NCBI GenBank assembly: GCA_964036315.1
Contig: OZ038479.1
Span: forward strand, 61,424,393 to 61,488,392
DNA length: 64,000 nt
Direction of reading: 5' to 3'
Source: Acanthosepion esculentum
Lineage: Eukaryota; Mollusca; Cephalopoda; Sepiida; Sepiidae
Positions 34,623-44,410 of the stretch are shown here, piece after piece (positions within the stretch are counted from its first letter, which is position 1; every line of letters starts with the position of its first letter). The position numbers were made by a program, and so were the translations under genes. The notes below the pieces were generated by a model that made no database searches, was not told the origin of the DNA, and saw only the letters and a program-made list of their open reading frames with translations.

Positions 34623-34702
34623 TTAGGTTGGTGCAAAAATAATGTCGTTTTCTCACATGAAGTTGAACGTCAAAAAACGACATTATTTTTGCACCAATCA
34701 AA
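34623..34702. mobile_element. 80-bp mariner MITE, MADE1-like
   Basis: An 80-bp near-palindrome. The left end starts TTAGGTTGGTGCAAAA and continues ATAATGTCGTTTT. The right end is its inverse and ends GCACCAATCAAA. TA flanks both sides (34621-34622 and 34703-34704). Size, terminal sequence and TA duplication parallel the human MADE1 element derived from Hsmar1, whose terminus also begins TTAGGTTGGTGC. No coding capacity. Confidence 0.9.
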
Positions 34703-36430
34703 TATTATCATCTTCATCATTAATATTATATTAAATGTGTTTTACATTACATTTACTTTTTTTTAAATTACTGTAAATGTACTTTTATTTAACTTCATAA
34801 TTATTTTACATTCTAATATAGATGTTAAATATGGCATAAAATAACGGAACATATATTTTAATACTGTCAAAATGTCATAAACATTTAGAAAAATCATACT
34901 ACTTTTATTTTATAGCAGTTATTAAATTTGCATACACATTTCATGCACTAAATGTAACAATTATTATGGAACAGAAGTAATCAAATTTACATTGAAAAGC
35001 ATTTTTATAAATATCCTACTTTATCCAACACATTGTTAAAAATATTCACTCATATGTGGATTAAAATTTGCAAGCATTCTTTGTGAAGTCTTTTAAATAT
35101 TAGGCGCACATTTTGATGATTTGAGAATTTGCTTTATTTGTTTGTGCTCTCCCCTCATTCCATATTTCAATTAACCACTTGTGCAGTTTACATTTTGTGT
35201 TTGTTTGGATATGGGCGCTTGGACGACAGAAAGAAAAACAACAAATGAATTTCCAAATTCTTGATAAAATCTGAATCAAAATATTTTTAAAATCGGAAAT
35301 CAAGGTTTTATTTTCTCAAAGTACTTATGTCTTGAATAACGGTACTTATGAATCTGAATGAATGAACTTTTTAAATAGAGAGACATGTATTTGGAATAAA
35401 GTTCTGAGCCTTTTGAAAAGAGTAAAAGTTTCAGATATTTTGTGTACTGAATCAACTGAAATATTTATGGTGTTATTTATTCTGTTTGTTAAGCGTCGAC
35501 TGCGAAAAATTCGATGCTCTTTGAGATTTAATATCTCAAACAGCATCGAATTTTTCTCACAAACTGATACTGACGGTCTGCCAATTCATCCGCCATTTAC
35601 AACTTCGTTTTGTTCTTATTTGAAACCCCTTATTTATTACTGATTTTTCCCGAAATTATCTCCATAAACCTTTCTCAAAATACCAATAATTTCTTCAGTC
35701 TTCCAACCAAGTTTATAAATTTGATGTTAGTTCATGATCCAATAGTGACATGATCCATGCTGTTCTGAAGAGGGCTGATTGTTAACCGGCATAAAGTTCA
35801 ATCTATCACCTTGAAATGCTTTCAGTTCATACAGATTATAACACAAAAAGTTTGATTTGACAAATAAATATCAAAATATTTGCATACATTTCTTATAAAA
35901 TACTTTTTCCATAAAATGTTAATGTCTCTTGTATACGTATGACGATTGATGACGAAACATTTCAAACAGGACTGATTGCAAAACATTTCATACGTGAAAT
36001 AAATATTTGCTTTAACTGAAATCAGAAAATCAAATCTGGTAAAATTTGTTAGTGCAACTGAGAAAGATATCAGATTTCTCAAAGAAAATAAAATTGTTGT
36101 CATTTACAAATATTGTGCACCTACTGAGGATTGTACTCCCAAAGCAGTAGTAACGGTCAACTAAACTAAATTATTCCACGTGTATCAATCATTATCAGAG
36201 CGCGAAGAGCAACCTTGAAGAAACTGAAAAGAAAATGTTGGAGGAACTCGAAACCGGTTGAAGATTCCAGAACATTCAGACAACAACACGGCCAAAACAT
36301 GCGAGAATACCGAAAGGAGCGCAGACGTTTTGCGGAGACTTCCTTTCTGTTGGTATGGAACCCTGAGGAATAATGTGGAAACTGAAAGCAAGAAGATTAT
36401 TAGAAGATAATAGGTGCGTTTAGAAGGATA
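34703..36430. other. AT-rich region, no genes recognised
   Basis: No coding frame resembles a known protein. A strong hairpin at 35504-35556 is listed separately. Confidence 0.4.
35504..35556. repeat. Hairpin, 23-bp stem, 5-nt loop
   Basis: The outer 15 bp and inner 8 bp are perfectly paired, separated by a single C-C mismatch, with the loop ttaat. It resembles a compact small-RNA precursor in shape, but a snap-back duplication is equally possible. Confidence 0.85.
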
Positions 36431-36439
36431 ACAAAGGAA

Positions 36440-36693
36440 GACAACAACACATTGGAAAAATCCCTGGAAATCCCCGCTTAAGGGAAATACAAAAAAATGT
36501 CTTGATAAGTACAGCCCACACACTAAAAAGAACTTTGTCCGTGTAATGCTAGTGATGTTATCGGAGTTGTAAGAAATCATGGACTGTATGTATAACATCA
36601 CACCACTACCTGTCTTAGGTCTTCACGTAGACTTGGTAGGTAGTGAGACTATAGCAGAAATCGAATACTAATACTACTACTACTAATAATAAT
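36440..36693 (+). pseudogene. Restriction-endonuclease-type LINE, 3' end only
   Basis: The words atccctggaaat, gatacaaaaaa-like and gacaagtacagcccacac match the 3' end of the copy at 37900-37980 (here aatccctggaaatcc and gataagtacagcccacac). It ends in a TACTAC/AATAAT tail at 36667-36693, at which the next copy begins. Confidence 0.55.
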
Positions 36694-36849
36694 AAAAGTG
36701 GCCTCCAAAGATACTTGGAAAATACAGAAGACTGGATGATGGTATGTGTCAAGGAACATGAAAGTAGTAAGTGTCTTTACTCTGTAGTAAAGGAAGCCGA
36801 AAAATTCGAAAAGGAGCTTCAAATGGGCACAGAAATTCAAATACATCAC

Positions 36850-37137
36850 TGTTGAGTCTTGACTCATTGTTGAATCTCGCCTAATGCATGGAATAATAAT
36901 GCAACACAAAATTTACTTAGAACAAGAATGTATTATAACAAGAAAGTGTACACAATAAGTACATATAGTATTTCTGTATATTTCTGGGAAGACGTTCCCG
37001 GAGAATGTGTTGAACTAGTCGCAGTCGATCAGAGTCTCTAGTTGGATCTCGTGATTCCACCCCTCGTCTTCCGGTACCAACCATTATTTATATAGTTGGT
37101 AGTCACCTATGCAGATTAGGTGGATCCTACCACAACA
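36850..37137 (-). mobile_element. Solo LTR with 5-bp target duplication
   Basis: A 288-bp segment with inverted ends TGTTG...CAACA, flanked by exact atcac duplications (36845-36849 and 37138-37142). It interrupts the LINE reading frame, which continues coherently on the other side. On the minus strand a TATA-like actatataaataatgg lies 45-60 bases from the start, suggesting minus orientation. No internal retroelement genes remain, so it arose by LTR-LTR recombination. Confidence 0.85.
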
Positions 37138-37318
37138 ATCACTGTACACCGGCTGAAGCTGCAAAAAACTTAAAAAAGAATGCAAAGAGAAATGCGACCG
37201 ACCAGATAAAGAAACAATGGCAAAATAAAATAAACCGCACCATGGCCAATACTCTGCCCGTACCAAACAAGCTGACGTAGACAAAAACCGCACCCATCAA
37301 TGGCTACGTAGTGCAGGG

Positions 37319-37915
37319 TTGAAAGGTAAAACTGAAGGTTTTATCATTGCTGCACAAGACCAATGCTTGTTAACTAGGAATTATCAAGCACATATACTAA
37401 AATATTGTGTTAGCCCAAGATGCAGATTCTGTGACAAATATCCAGAAACCATTGATCATCTTATATCAGGTTGCACGATATTGGCATCCACTGAATATAA
37501 AACCCGGCATGACAAAGTGGGCCAATATCTGCACTGGAAAATTTGCAACTCCTATGGGAAGGAAACTGGAAGAAATTGGTACGAACACCACCCTGACCCG
37601 GTTACGGAGATAGGACCTGTTACAATTCTATGGGACTACACAATACACACTGACAGAACAATCAAAGCCAACCGCCCAGACATTGTTATTAAAGACCACA
37701 AACAAAATAAGTGCCTCCTTATTGATATGGCAGTCCCTGCAGACTGCAATGTGTCTTTGAAGATATTCGAAAAACTGTCAAAATACAAGGACCTTGAAAT
37801 AGAAATCTCAAAAATGTGGCACATGGGAACATCAACAATTCCTGTTGTAGTTGGAGCCCTTGGACTGGTTGGAAAAGATTCCAGTAGGCTGATTGAAGGG
37901 ATCCCTGGAAGTTAA
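37319..37915 (+). CDS. LINE ORF2 C-terminus: CCHC finger and restriction-like endonuclease
   Basis: The longest clean transposon frame in this area, 198 residues, and only the C-terminal part of an ORF2. Residues about 38-55 form a zinc finger, CRFCDKYPETIDHLISGC (CxxC, His, Cys). Then comes WYEHHPDPV and a catalytic region RPDIVIKD...CLLIDMAVP, which fits the R-PD-X(12-14)-D signature of the restriction-like endonuclease of R2/R4/NeSL-type LINEs, followed by KYKDLEIEI with a candidate catalytic Lys. A conserved VVVGALGLV tail follows. The Met start is arbitrary, because the open frame is truncated upstream. Absence of stops suggests this copy is younger than its neighbours. Expression is not implied. 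Confidence 0.8.
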   Translation: MKGKTEGFIIAAQDQCLLTRNYQAHILKYCVSPRCRFCDKYPETIDHLISGCTILASTEYKTRHDKVGQYLHWKICNSYGKETGRNWYEHHPDPVTEIGPVTILWDYTIHTDRTIKANRPDIVIKDHKQNKCLLIDMAVPADCNVSLKIFEKLSKYKDLEIEISKMWHMGTSTIPVVVGALGLVGKDSSRLIEGIPGS

Positions 37916-38185
37916 TGCCTCAAAGAGATACAAAAAATTGTTCTGACAAGTACAGCCCACACTTTACGAAGGGCTTTAATAATAATAAAGAAATATAAAA
38001 GAATTGTACTTACAAGTACAACTCACCCTTTATGAAGGACTTTATCTATGCAAAATGTATGTGAGCTTAGGTTGTCATCTTTTTTTTTTTACTAAAATGC
38101 TCACTGGAAAATGTGATGCCATTTCAGACCTTAAGTCTCTGGTTGGGACACGGAAGGAAATGCGTTTACAACAGAATTAAAAGGA

Positions 38186-38241
<56 letters not shown>

Positions 38242-38242
<1 letters not shown>

Positions 38243-39737
38243 TTTATTCAGTAATAAAGGAAGCCAAAAAATTCAAAAAGGAATTTTAAGTGGATGAAGA
38301 AGTTCAAGTAAAGCATAATACACCCTTTGCAGCGGCAAAGAACATAAAAATGAAGCAAAATTCACCAAATGCAGAAACAATGGCAAGATAAGCCTTTTCA
38401 TAATCAATACTTTGTCCGTGCCAAACAAGTTGATTTAGACAAACACCATACCTATCAGTGGTTACATACTGCTGGATTAAAAGATGAAACTGAAATCTTT
38501 ATTGCTGCTGCAGAGGATCAATGCATACTAACTAGCAATTACCACGAAACATACTGAAAAAGTGTTAACCTGAAATGCAGATTCTGTGATAAATATCCAG
38601 AAATGATTAAACATCTTGCATCATGTTGCCCGGTATTAGCATCAGCCGAATATAAACCTCGACACGACATTTTTCGCTCTCCCGTCGAACACGACGTATG
38701 AGGGTCAGACAGATCAGTTCCCAGAAACTGAAAGCCCGACAGCCACACAGGATTTGATTATAGTGGTGAAGGCTTTGTGCAGGGCCATCCACACTTTTTG
38801 GAGGGACGAATACAGGGACCTGGTGCAACGGATGCCACAAGGTCCCCAAACGACCCTCCGCAGGTTTTGAATTCAGAGTTGTCCTTCTCCTAGACCAGTT
38901 GCCATCCAAGGCTATAGAACCCAGTCTGCCCTGCTATTTACCCATAGTTGGAGGGAGAAGAAGAGGATTCACACCTTTCCCAAGGGTATTAGCACGTAAG
39001 TGAATGTAATGGAATCGACTGGAATTCGAACTCGGCTCTCCGATTCCTCAATCCAAGCCGTTATCTATTACTCCACCGTGCCTCCTCGTTAACACGACAT
39101 ACTGAACCAATATCTGCACTGGAAGATCTGCAGCTTTTAGGGGAAGGAAACTGCAAGAAATTGGTATGAACGTCACCCAGACCCGGTTGGATCTATACCA
39201 ATTTTAGGTGCCTTTACAGACTCAGACAGAACAATCAAACTCGGATACAGTGATAAAGATTACAAAAACAGAATAGGCTTTCTTGTTAACATGGTAGTTC
39301 CTGCCGACTGTAATGGCTTTTTTTGAAGATCTTCGGAAAATATGAAAATACAAGGATCTTGAAGTGGAAATCTAAAAGATGTGGCACATGAGGACATCAA
39401 TAATTCCAGTTGCGGTTGGAGGCCTCGGTTTAATTTGAAAAGTTTCCGACAGACTCATTGGAGGGATTCCTGGGAGCCCATTCGTTAAAGAAATACAAAA
39501 CAAATATTTTCACCAGTACAACTCACACATTACGAACAGCATTACCTATGTAAAATTTGTGTGATCTTAACTTGTTTTATTTTTGTTTCAATTTTGTTTC
39601 ATTCATTTTATTTAATTGTTTTTTACAAAAACGTTCAGTGAAAAATATCATGATGCCATTTATGACCTTAGATTTCCTGGAAGGAAATAAGTATACAATA
39701 GAAAGGAAATAAAAATAATAATAATGGGGGACATTCA
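38242..39737 (+). mobile_element. Restriction-endonuclease-type LINE, second truncated copy
   Basis: Begins directly at the (TAA)n tail of the preceding copy with a VIKEAKKFKKEF block and reads DKHHTYQWLHTAGLKDETEIFIAAAEDQ, then CRFCDKYPEMIKHLASCC (zinc finger). It is split by a SINE and resumes at LNQYLHWKIC (39110), a decayed PD...D region and AVGGLGLI (39410). It ends in an (AAT)n tail at about 39712-39726. More decayed than the copy at 36.7 kb. Confidence 0.8.
38671..39091 (-). mobile_element. Complete tRNA-derived SINE with 9-bp duplication
   Basis: A 421-bp element flanked by exact acacgacat duplications (38662-38670 and 39092-39100), inserted in the LINE. On the minus strand the head reads gaggcacggtggagtaatag and continues through an A-box-like region to a perfect B box, gagttcgaattcc, as in RNA polymerase III promoters of tRNA genes. 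The body contains agcagggcagactggg and gcaactggtctaggagaagg, which recur in other copies here. The 3' end near gagagcgaaaaa lacks a long poly(A). Confidence 0.85.
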
Positions 39738-39739
39738 CT

Positions 39740-40050
39740 ATTTTTCTAGTTATATTTGAGGTGTTGGAGTCTATACCACCGAACTCCGTCTTCTATATGC
39801 TGTGTCTTTTCAGGACGTGAGCAATAATGGCTCTCTCCCAACCACCTACCCTTGTAGCCGTTTATCCCTTTGCCATCCCTTCGCACAAGCTTGTCCTGCA
39901 GGTGGCCTGCTGCCTGCTGCCTCCTGTCCTTCTTTCCTTCCGTATGCCATCCTTTCTCATTATTCCAACTATCTTTTTCTGATTCTGAGGATAAGTGTCC
40001 ATTTTGTTTCAATTTTCCTTAAGACATCTTCGTTACTTAAGCACTCTGTC
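39740..40050 (-). pseudogene. RTE-like LINE 3' end
   Basis: The minus strand encodes GRQQAAGHLQDKLVRR, GINGYKG, then in another frame WWERAIIAHVLKRHS, the same tail as WKAMIANILK at 14.82 kb. Only the last part of ORF2 is present. Confidence 0.6.
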
Positions 40051-40284
40051 CATCGAAGTCCTACAGTAATGAAATGGGAAAAGTATCCCGTAGTATGATA
40101 TCAGTTCAGTAGTCTGCTAATATTCTGCAAAATGTGTTCTCTGTCTGATATCGTACGACATAATGGAGAACACTCATAATAATAGACCTCCGTATGAAAA
40201 CGTTTTTTTTTTAGACGAGGAAAAATCCCTTACATGGCCAATATAAAATCAGAAGTAACGATTCTCCTTGTTGTTGTCGTGTCC

Positions 40285-40453
40285 TTACAGGACGTAAGTA
40301 ATCATGGCTCTCCACAACTTCCTGTACTTTTAGCTATTAATAATATTTGTCTTTTTATTATGCTTCCTAATCCCTGTTCTGATAATCATTTGCACAAGCT
40401 TATTAGGTAGTTTATTCGTTGCTTCTCTCTGTTCCTGTACAAAACAGAAGGCA

Positions 40454-40460
<7 letters not shown>
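40285..40460 (-). pseudogene. RTE-like LINE 3' end, short
   Basis: The plus-strand words gtaagtaatcatggctctccac and ttcctgtacttttagct align with gatcatggctttctacaactttctgtacttt at 14827-14860. The 5' side abuts the (AAT)n array. Confidence 0.6.
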
Positions 40461-40501
<41 letters not shown>

Positions 40502-40525
40502 TATGATAATAATAATAATACCTTG
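40456..40525. repeat. (AAT)n microsatellite
   Basis: AAT repeats with a few interruptions. Confidence 0.95.
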
Positions 40526-40529
40526 GTTC

Positions 40530-41990
40530 TTCTGACATTAATTGATTGAAGGTATTAATATGTACGTGTTTTGTGTTGGTGGGCTACAATAAATAGTTTT
40601 ACTAAATGAACTACATGGGCTTACAATAAATAACCCAGTCAGTACCACAGTTTTTCTTGTCAGTTATTCGACCCTAACCATCTAGGTTAGGCATGTCTCC
40701 TATGAGTCAATGCGCTTTGATTCTTAATTCATGAGCGGGAGTAGTGGCAAAGCATCATGGCTGGGTGAGTGTCGTTAGGGATGGTTTTTTCTTTTAATTG
40801 GAAGGATGAGACAGTCAAAGTGATTTGGGATTCATGCTTAGATATTTGGGGAACGCCCTCAATCGGAGAATGAATAGACTGGATTACACGACCTGAAGTT
40901 ATTTTTAACTGTGCCACATCTTCAACGTTATTTGCTGCTTTTATCATAATCTGTCATCATGTCGCAAACATTTCGCTGTGATGCATGTGCCTGTCATACG
41001 TTTAACAGATGAAGCATCATGATAGGTATATTTGTATGTTTGTACTCCAACGTCACTATTTTGGTGTAACTTCTCTCTATCAATAATAGAAGACTGCTAA
41101 TCACTGAGAGAATAATAATGTCATTTCTGATTGAGGAGAATCTCTGACGATAAGGAAAACAATATAACATTATTAAACGTTTGTTGAGAGTTTTTAAATA
41201 GTTTTAGGATTTGTCTTTGTCTATATAGGAAGAAAGTGTCACTGCCGACACTGGAGTTTGAACACAGAACATCAGTGAGCAAATAAGGTAATTCCATTTC
41301 TAATAAGTAGACCACATGATGTAAAGGAAATGTATATATAGGAATTAGCGTGGCGTCTAATTGATCAACATTTCTATTCTATCTATTACTACACTCTTTC
41401 TATTCTATCCTCTATATCGCGAATCTTTTCTCTGTACTGATCACTATACGGATTACAGTCAGTGGTTATTTTTCGAGTGAGTATAACGAACAAGTACTAT
41501 TAGTGCTATTCGAAGGCGTCTGACACCAGTATTGTTCAACGGCGTTACTATAGTTGTATCTGCGATTACAAATTCCCTGCCACAACGAGCATTACGAAAG
41601 TGACAACGAGTATTCGTTGTCATTAAAATAGTGGCAAGGAGTGTTTGTTGACATCACAAAAGTCTATTAATCCAAAAGACACACATTTTTAAATTCAAAG
41701 GAATGCAATGAAATAATAATTTACAAGATATGTTACAGGTGCTTTAACGCTCGATCACTTATTTCACCCCGTGTGCACAGTCCCACTCGACTTATGATTG
41801 TGCATGCAGTTCACACTGATTTTTGTTAGAGGAATATGAATTTATCTGTTGATTTAACAAACGTTCGGCTAAAGTAAATCGGAAAGTCAACATTAATCGT
41901 TTTGTTCCGCTTATATCTTTGGTTCGTTGAGCATGACTACTGGCGGAAAGGCATGTAACCAATTATGTACGACAGCCGGCTTTAATGGTA
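40530..41990. other. No feature recognised
   Basis: Unique-looking AT-rich sequence with no supported open frame. A short ACATAATAATGAAATAAT-type region near 41700 is AT-rich only. Confidence 0.35.
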
Positions 41991-41995
41991 GTTGT

Positions 41996-42012
41996 AATAA
42001 TAATAATAATAA

Positions 42013-42058
<46 letters not shown>
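41996..42058. repeat. (AAT)n(TA)n microsatellite
   Basis: AAT repeats pass into a TA array that ends exactly at the TA target site of a Tc1 element. Confidence 0.95.
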
Positions 42059-42061
<3 letters not shown>

Positions 42062-43574
42062 TCCTCTTCAAAAGTAGTGCGACGGTCCGGACAATTTCTT
42101 TGTTTTTGTCGTTCACTGAAGACATGTAACCAATTAACCAGTTTAAGATCAAAAGATGAATATGAGACAAGAGTTCAGAATTTCATTTTTTATTTCCTGG
42201 TATTTACATTTAGATGTGTTAAACAACTTAGGGCATACCACCTTTTGTTTGAATCCACCTATTTTTCAACGTGCTGGAACACGTGACTGATAGGTGCTTC
42301 TTGTTGCACGGGTGTTCTCTTTTAGATTGATTGCTTAATTATTACATAGATCAGAATGACTACTCTAATGATAAACCAAAATGAAGGAGAGCTCACTATG
42401 GGAGAAAATCAAGGTATTTTGAGGCTGAGAAAAGGAGAATAATTGATAAGAGTCATTGGACAAACACTGGGCTTGGCCAACATAAAGATTGGAATGTCCT
42501 GAAAAAGAAAAACTACCGACATAGAACAGGATGACCAAGGAAAACAACAGGAGCTGATGACAGAAACATTGTGAGAGCTGTGAGGAAAACCCCCAAAACA
42601 ACAGTCAGTGACATCGCTCACAACGGCCACAGTTTTCACAATCGGCCGTTCGAAGAAAACTTCGAGAGCAGAAATATAGAGGCCATACCACAAGATACAA
42701 ACCACTCATCAAAAGGCCAGATTGGAATTTGTGAGGAAGTACAGAGATGAGTGACAAAATTCTGGAAGAAAGTTTTAATGGCTGATGAGACTAAGATTAT
42801 TCTCTACCAAAGTGATGGAACGGTCAAAGTGTGGAGAAAGAGAGGATCTGCTTATTATCCAAAGCATACCAGCTCATATGTGAAGCATGATGTAAGTAGT
42901 GTCTTGACTTGGGCTTGCATTGCTGCTTCTGGAACAGGTTCATTCATATTTATTGATGATGTAACTCGTGATGGTAGCAGCAGAAAGGATTCAGAAGTTC
43001 ACTGAAACCTTTTATTTGCCAATGTACAGAGAAATGCATCGAAACTAATCGGGAGGAAGTTTATCACGCAACAGGACAATGACTAAAAACATACTGTCAT
43101 CAGTGAAAAAAGTGGACAGTTTTAGACTGGCCAAGTTAATCACCAGACCATAACCCAATAGATCATGTATTTAATCTCATGAAGAGGAGGTCGAAGGAAG
43201 AAACCCCTCGAAACAATTAAGGATTGAAAGAGGCTGTTTTAAAAGTCTGGAAAAACATCACAAATGAAGAATGTAACAGTTTGTTGATATCAATGGGCTT
43301 GATGCAGTTATTGCAAGCAAGGATTATGCGACCAAATATAAAATGTTATTTACTTTATTTATCTGTTCCTTAATTTTGCTCACCTAAAAATGAGATACAA
43401 AAGGTGGTATGTCCTAAACTGTTTAACACAACTAAGTGTAAATATCAGAAAATAAAAGCTGAAGTTCAGAACTCTTGACTCATATTCATCTTTTGATCTT
43501 AAACCCAAATGTATTTGGTGAACAACAAAACAAAACAATTGGCCTTGCCGTTTAAATACTTTTGGAGGGGACTG
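42059..43574 (+). mobile_element. Full-length Tc1-family transposon with long inverted repeats
   Basis: Ends are CAGTCCTCTTCAAAAGTA at 42059 and, inverted, TACTTTTGGAGGGGACTG to 43574, each next to TA. The inverted repeats extend about 180 bp (42059-42246 against 43390-43574) with scattered mismatches, for example the shared block gatcaaaagatgaatatgag. Total 1,516 bp, a normal Tc1 length. The single transposase gene inside is broken. Confidence 0.9.
42390..43300 (+). pseudogene. Tc1 transposase, broken
   Basis: Tc1 transposases cut and paste DNA with a DDE catalytic triad. The N-terminal DNA-binding part is present in fragments near 42440-42650 (TVSDIAHNGH-like helix-turn-helix). The frame 42751-43002 carries the first catalytic Asp in FWKKVLMADETKIILY (usual form DESK) and VWRKRGSAYYPKH...VLTWACIAASGTGSFIFIDD. 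The second Asp appears in another frame as FITQQDND (43060-43083), and the third region as PDHNPIDHVFNLMKRR near 43145-43195. Stops and at least three frameshifts make it inactive. Confidence 0.85.
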
Positions 43575-44049
43575 TATATAATTTATGCAGGTTTTATTGA
43601 AGACCAAAGAAAGTTCTTTGTTTAAGATGCTTTCATTTAATTTTTCAAACACAAAAAAATTGCTTTTCAAATACACCTATATATACTTAAAAAAATAGGA
43701 GAACATTATTTTGGAAATATTTTGTAGTTTAGACATTCTGGAGGTCAGATAGAAAGATATTAATTTTTATCATTTTAGAAAGACATTTTTATAATATCGA
43801 TACAGTGTAAAATTGATCCCTGTTGTTACAGAGTTATCGGAACTGAGCAGATTGTTTGCAAATGTCAAGTTTGAAACTGTACTCACGTCACTGATATCTG
43901 CCTACGAAAATAGACTTCTTTATTTTACAAAAAGAGTTGTTGAAAATAAAGAACGAACGGATATATACATTTTGATGTGTTTTATTTTAAATAAGTATAC
44001 TAAACAACAATTGTTTTTCGAAATTGTTTTTTTTTAATTGCACACATGT

Positions 44050-44410
44050 CCGTATATTTTAAAATTTTGAAATTACGGGGATGTTATTATTGAACAGCCT
44101 AAAAGTAAAAGTATGAGTCGTACATTTGAATTTTTTGAAGAAAAAATTGTCCATAGGTTGAAAAAGGTTGAGAAGGACTGCTTTAAATGCACTGGAAGTT
44201 CACCGCAACACGTGTTGCTACAATTTCGAAAAAGATTCACTAAGTAGAAAATGCTTCGAAAGTGCACATCATTTCCCAAGCCTTTTTTACTCCATAATTT
44301 TGTAAAAAATCCATTTTTCATCGCCAGTAATCGTTCATTTAAGACATGGTCGTTTTAGCTGCGTTGGAGCGAAGAATCGCAAACGGAAATAGTGAGGTAC
44401 TCAAATATCG
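44050..44410 (-). pseudogene. Mariner transposase relic
   Basis: The minus strand carries CDSSLQRS-stop-NDH in one frame and ITGDEKWIFYKIM in another, around 44260-44390. GDEKW with the first catalytic Asp is a hallmark of mariner transposases. The remainder toward 44050 is too decayed to assign. Confidence 0.6.

Larger units (their letters stand above)
36694..38241 (+). mobile_element. Restriction-endonuclease-type LINE, 5'-truncated copy
   Basis: Starts right after the trinucleotide tail of the previous copy and ends in its own (TAA)n tail at 38188-38241. The body encodes EDWMMVCVKEHESSK and EAEKFEKELQ (36720-36840). It is then split by a solo LTR and resumes with a PAEAAKN block at 37148 and the long frame 37319-37915. 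The 3' UTR contains a duplicated gtacagcccacac-type block. Confidence 0.8.

Noticed and set aside
36185..36601. 138-residue minus-strand frame
   Set aside because: Partly antisense to a LINE 3' end, with no family resemblance.
43813..44037. 74-residue plus-strand frame
   Set aside because: No recognisable motif, AT-rich and short. A chance frame is most likely.
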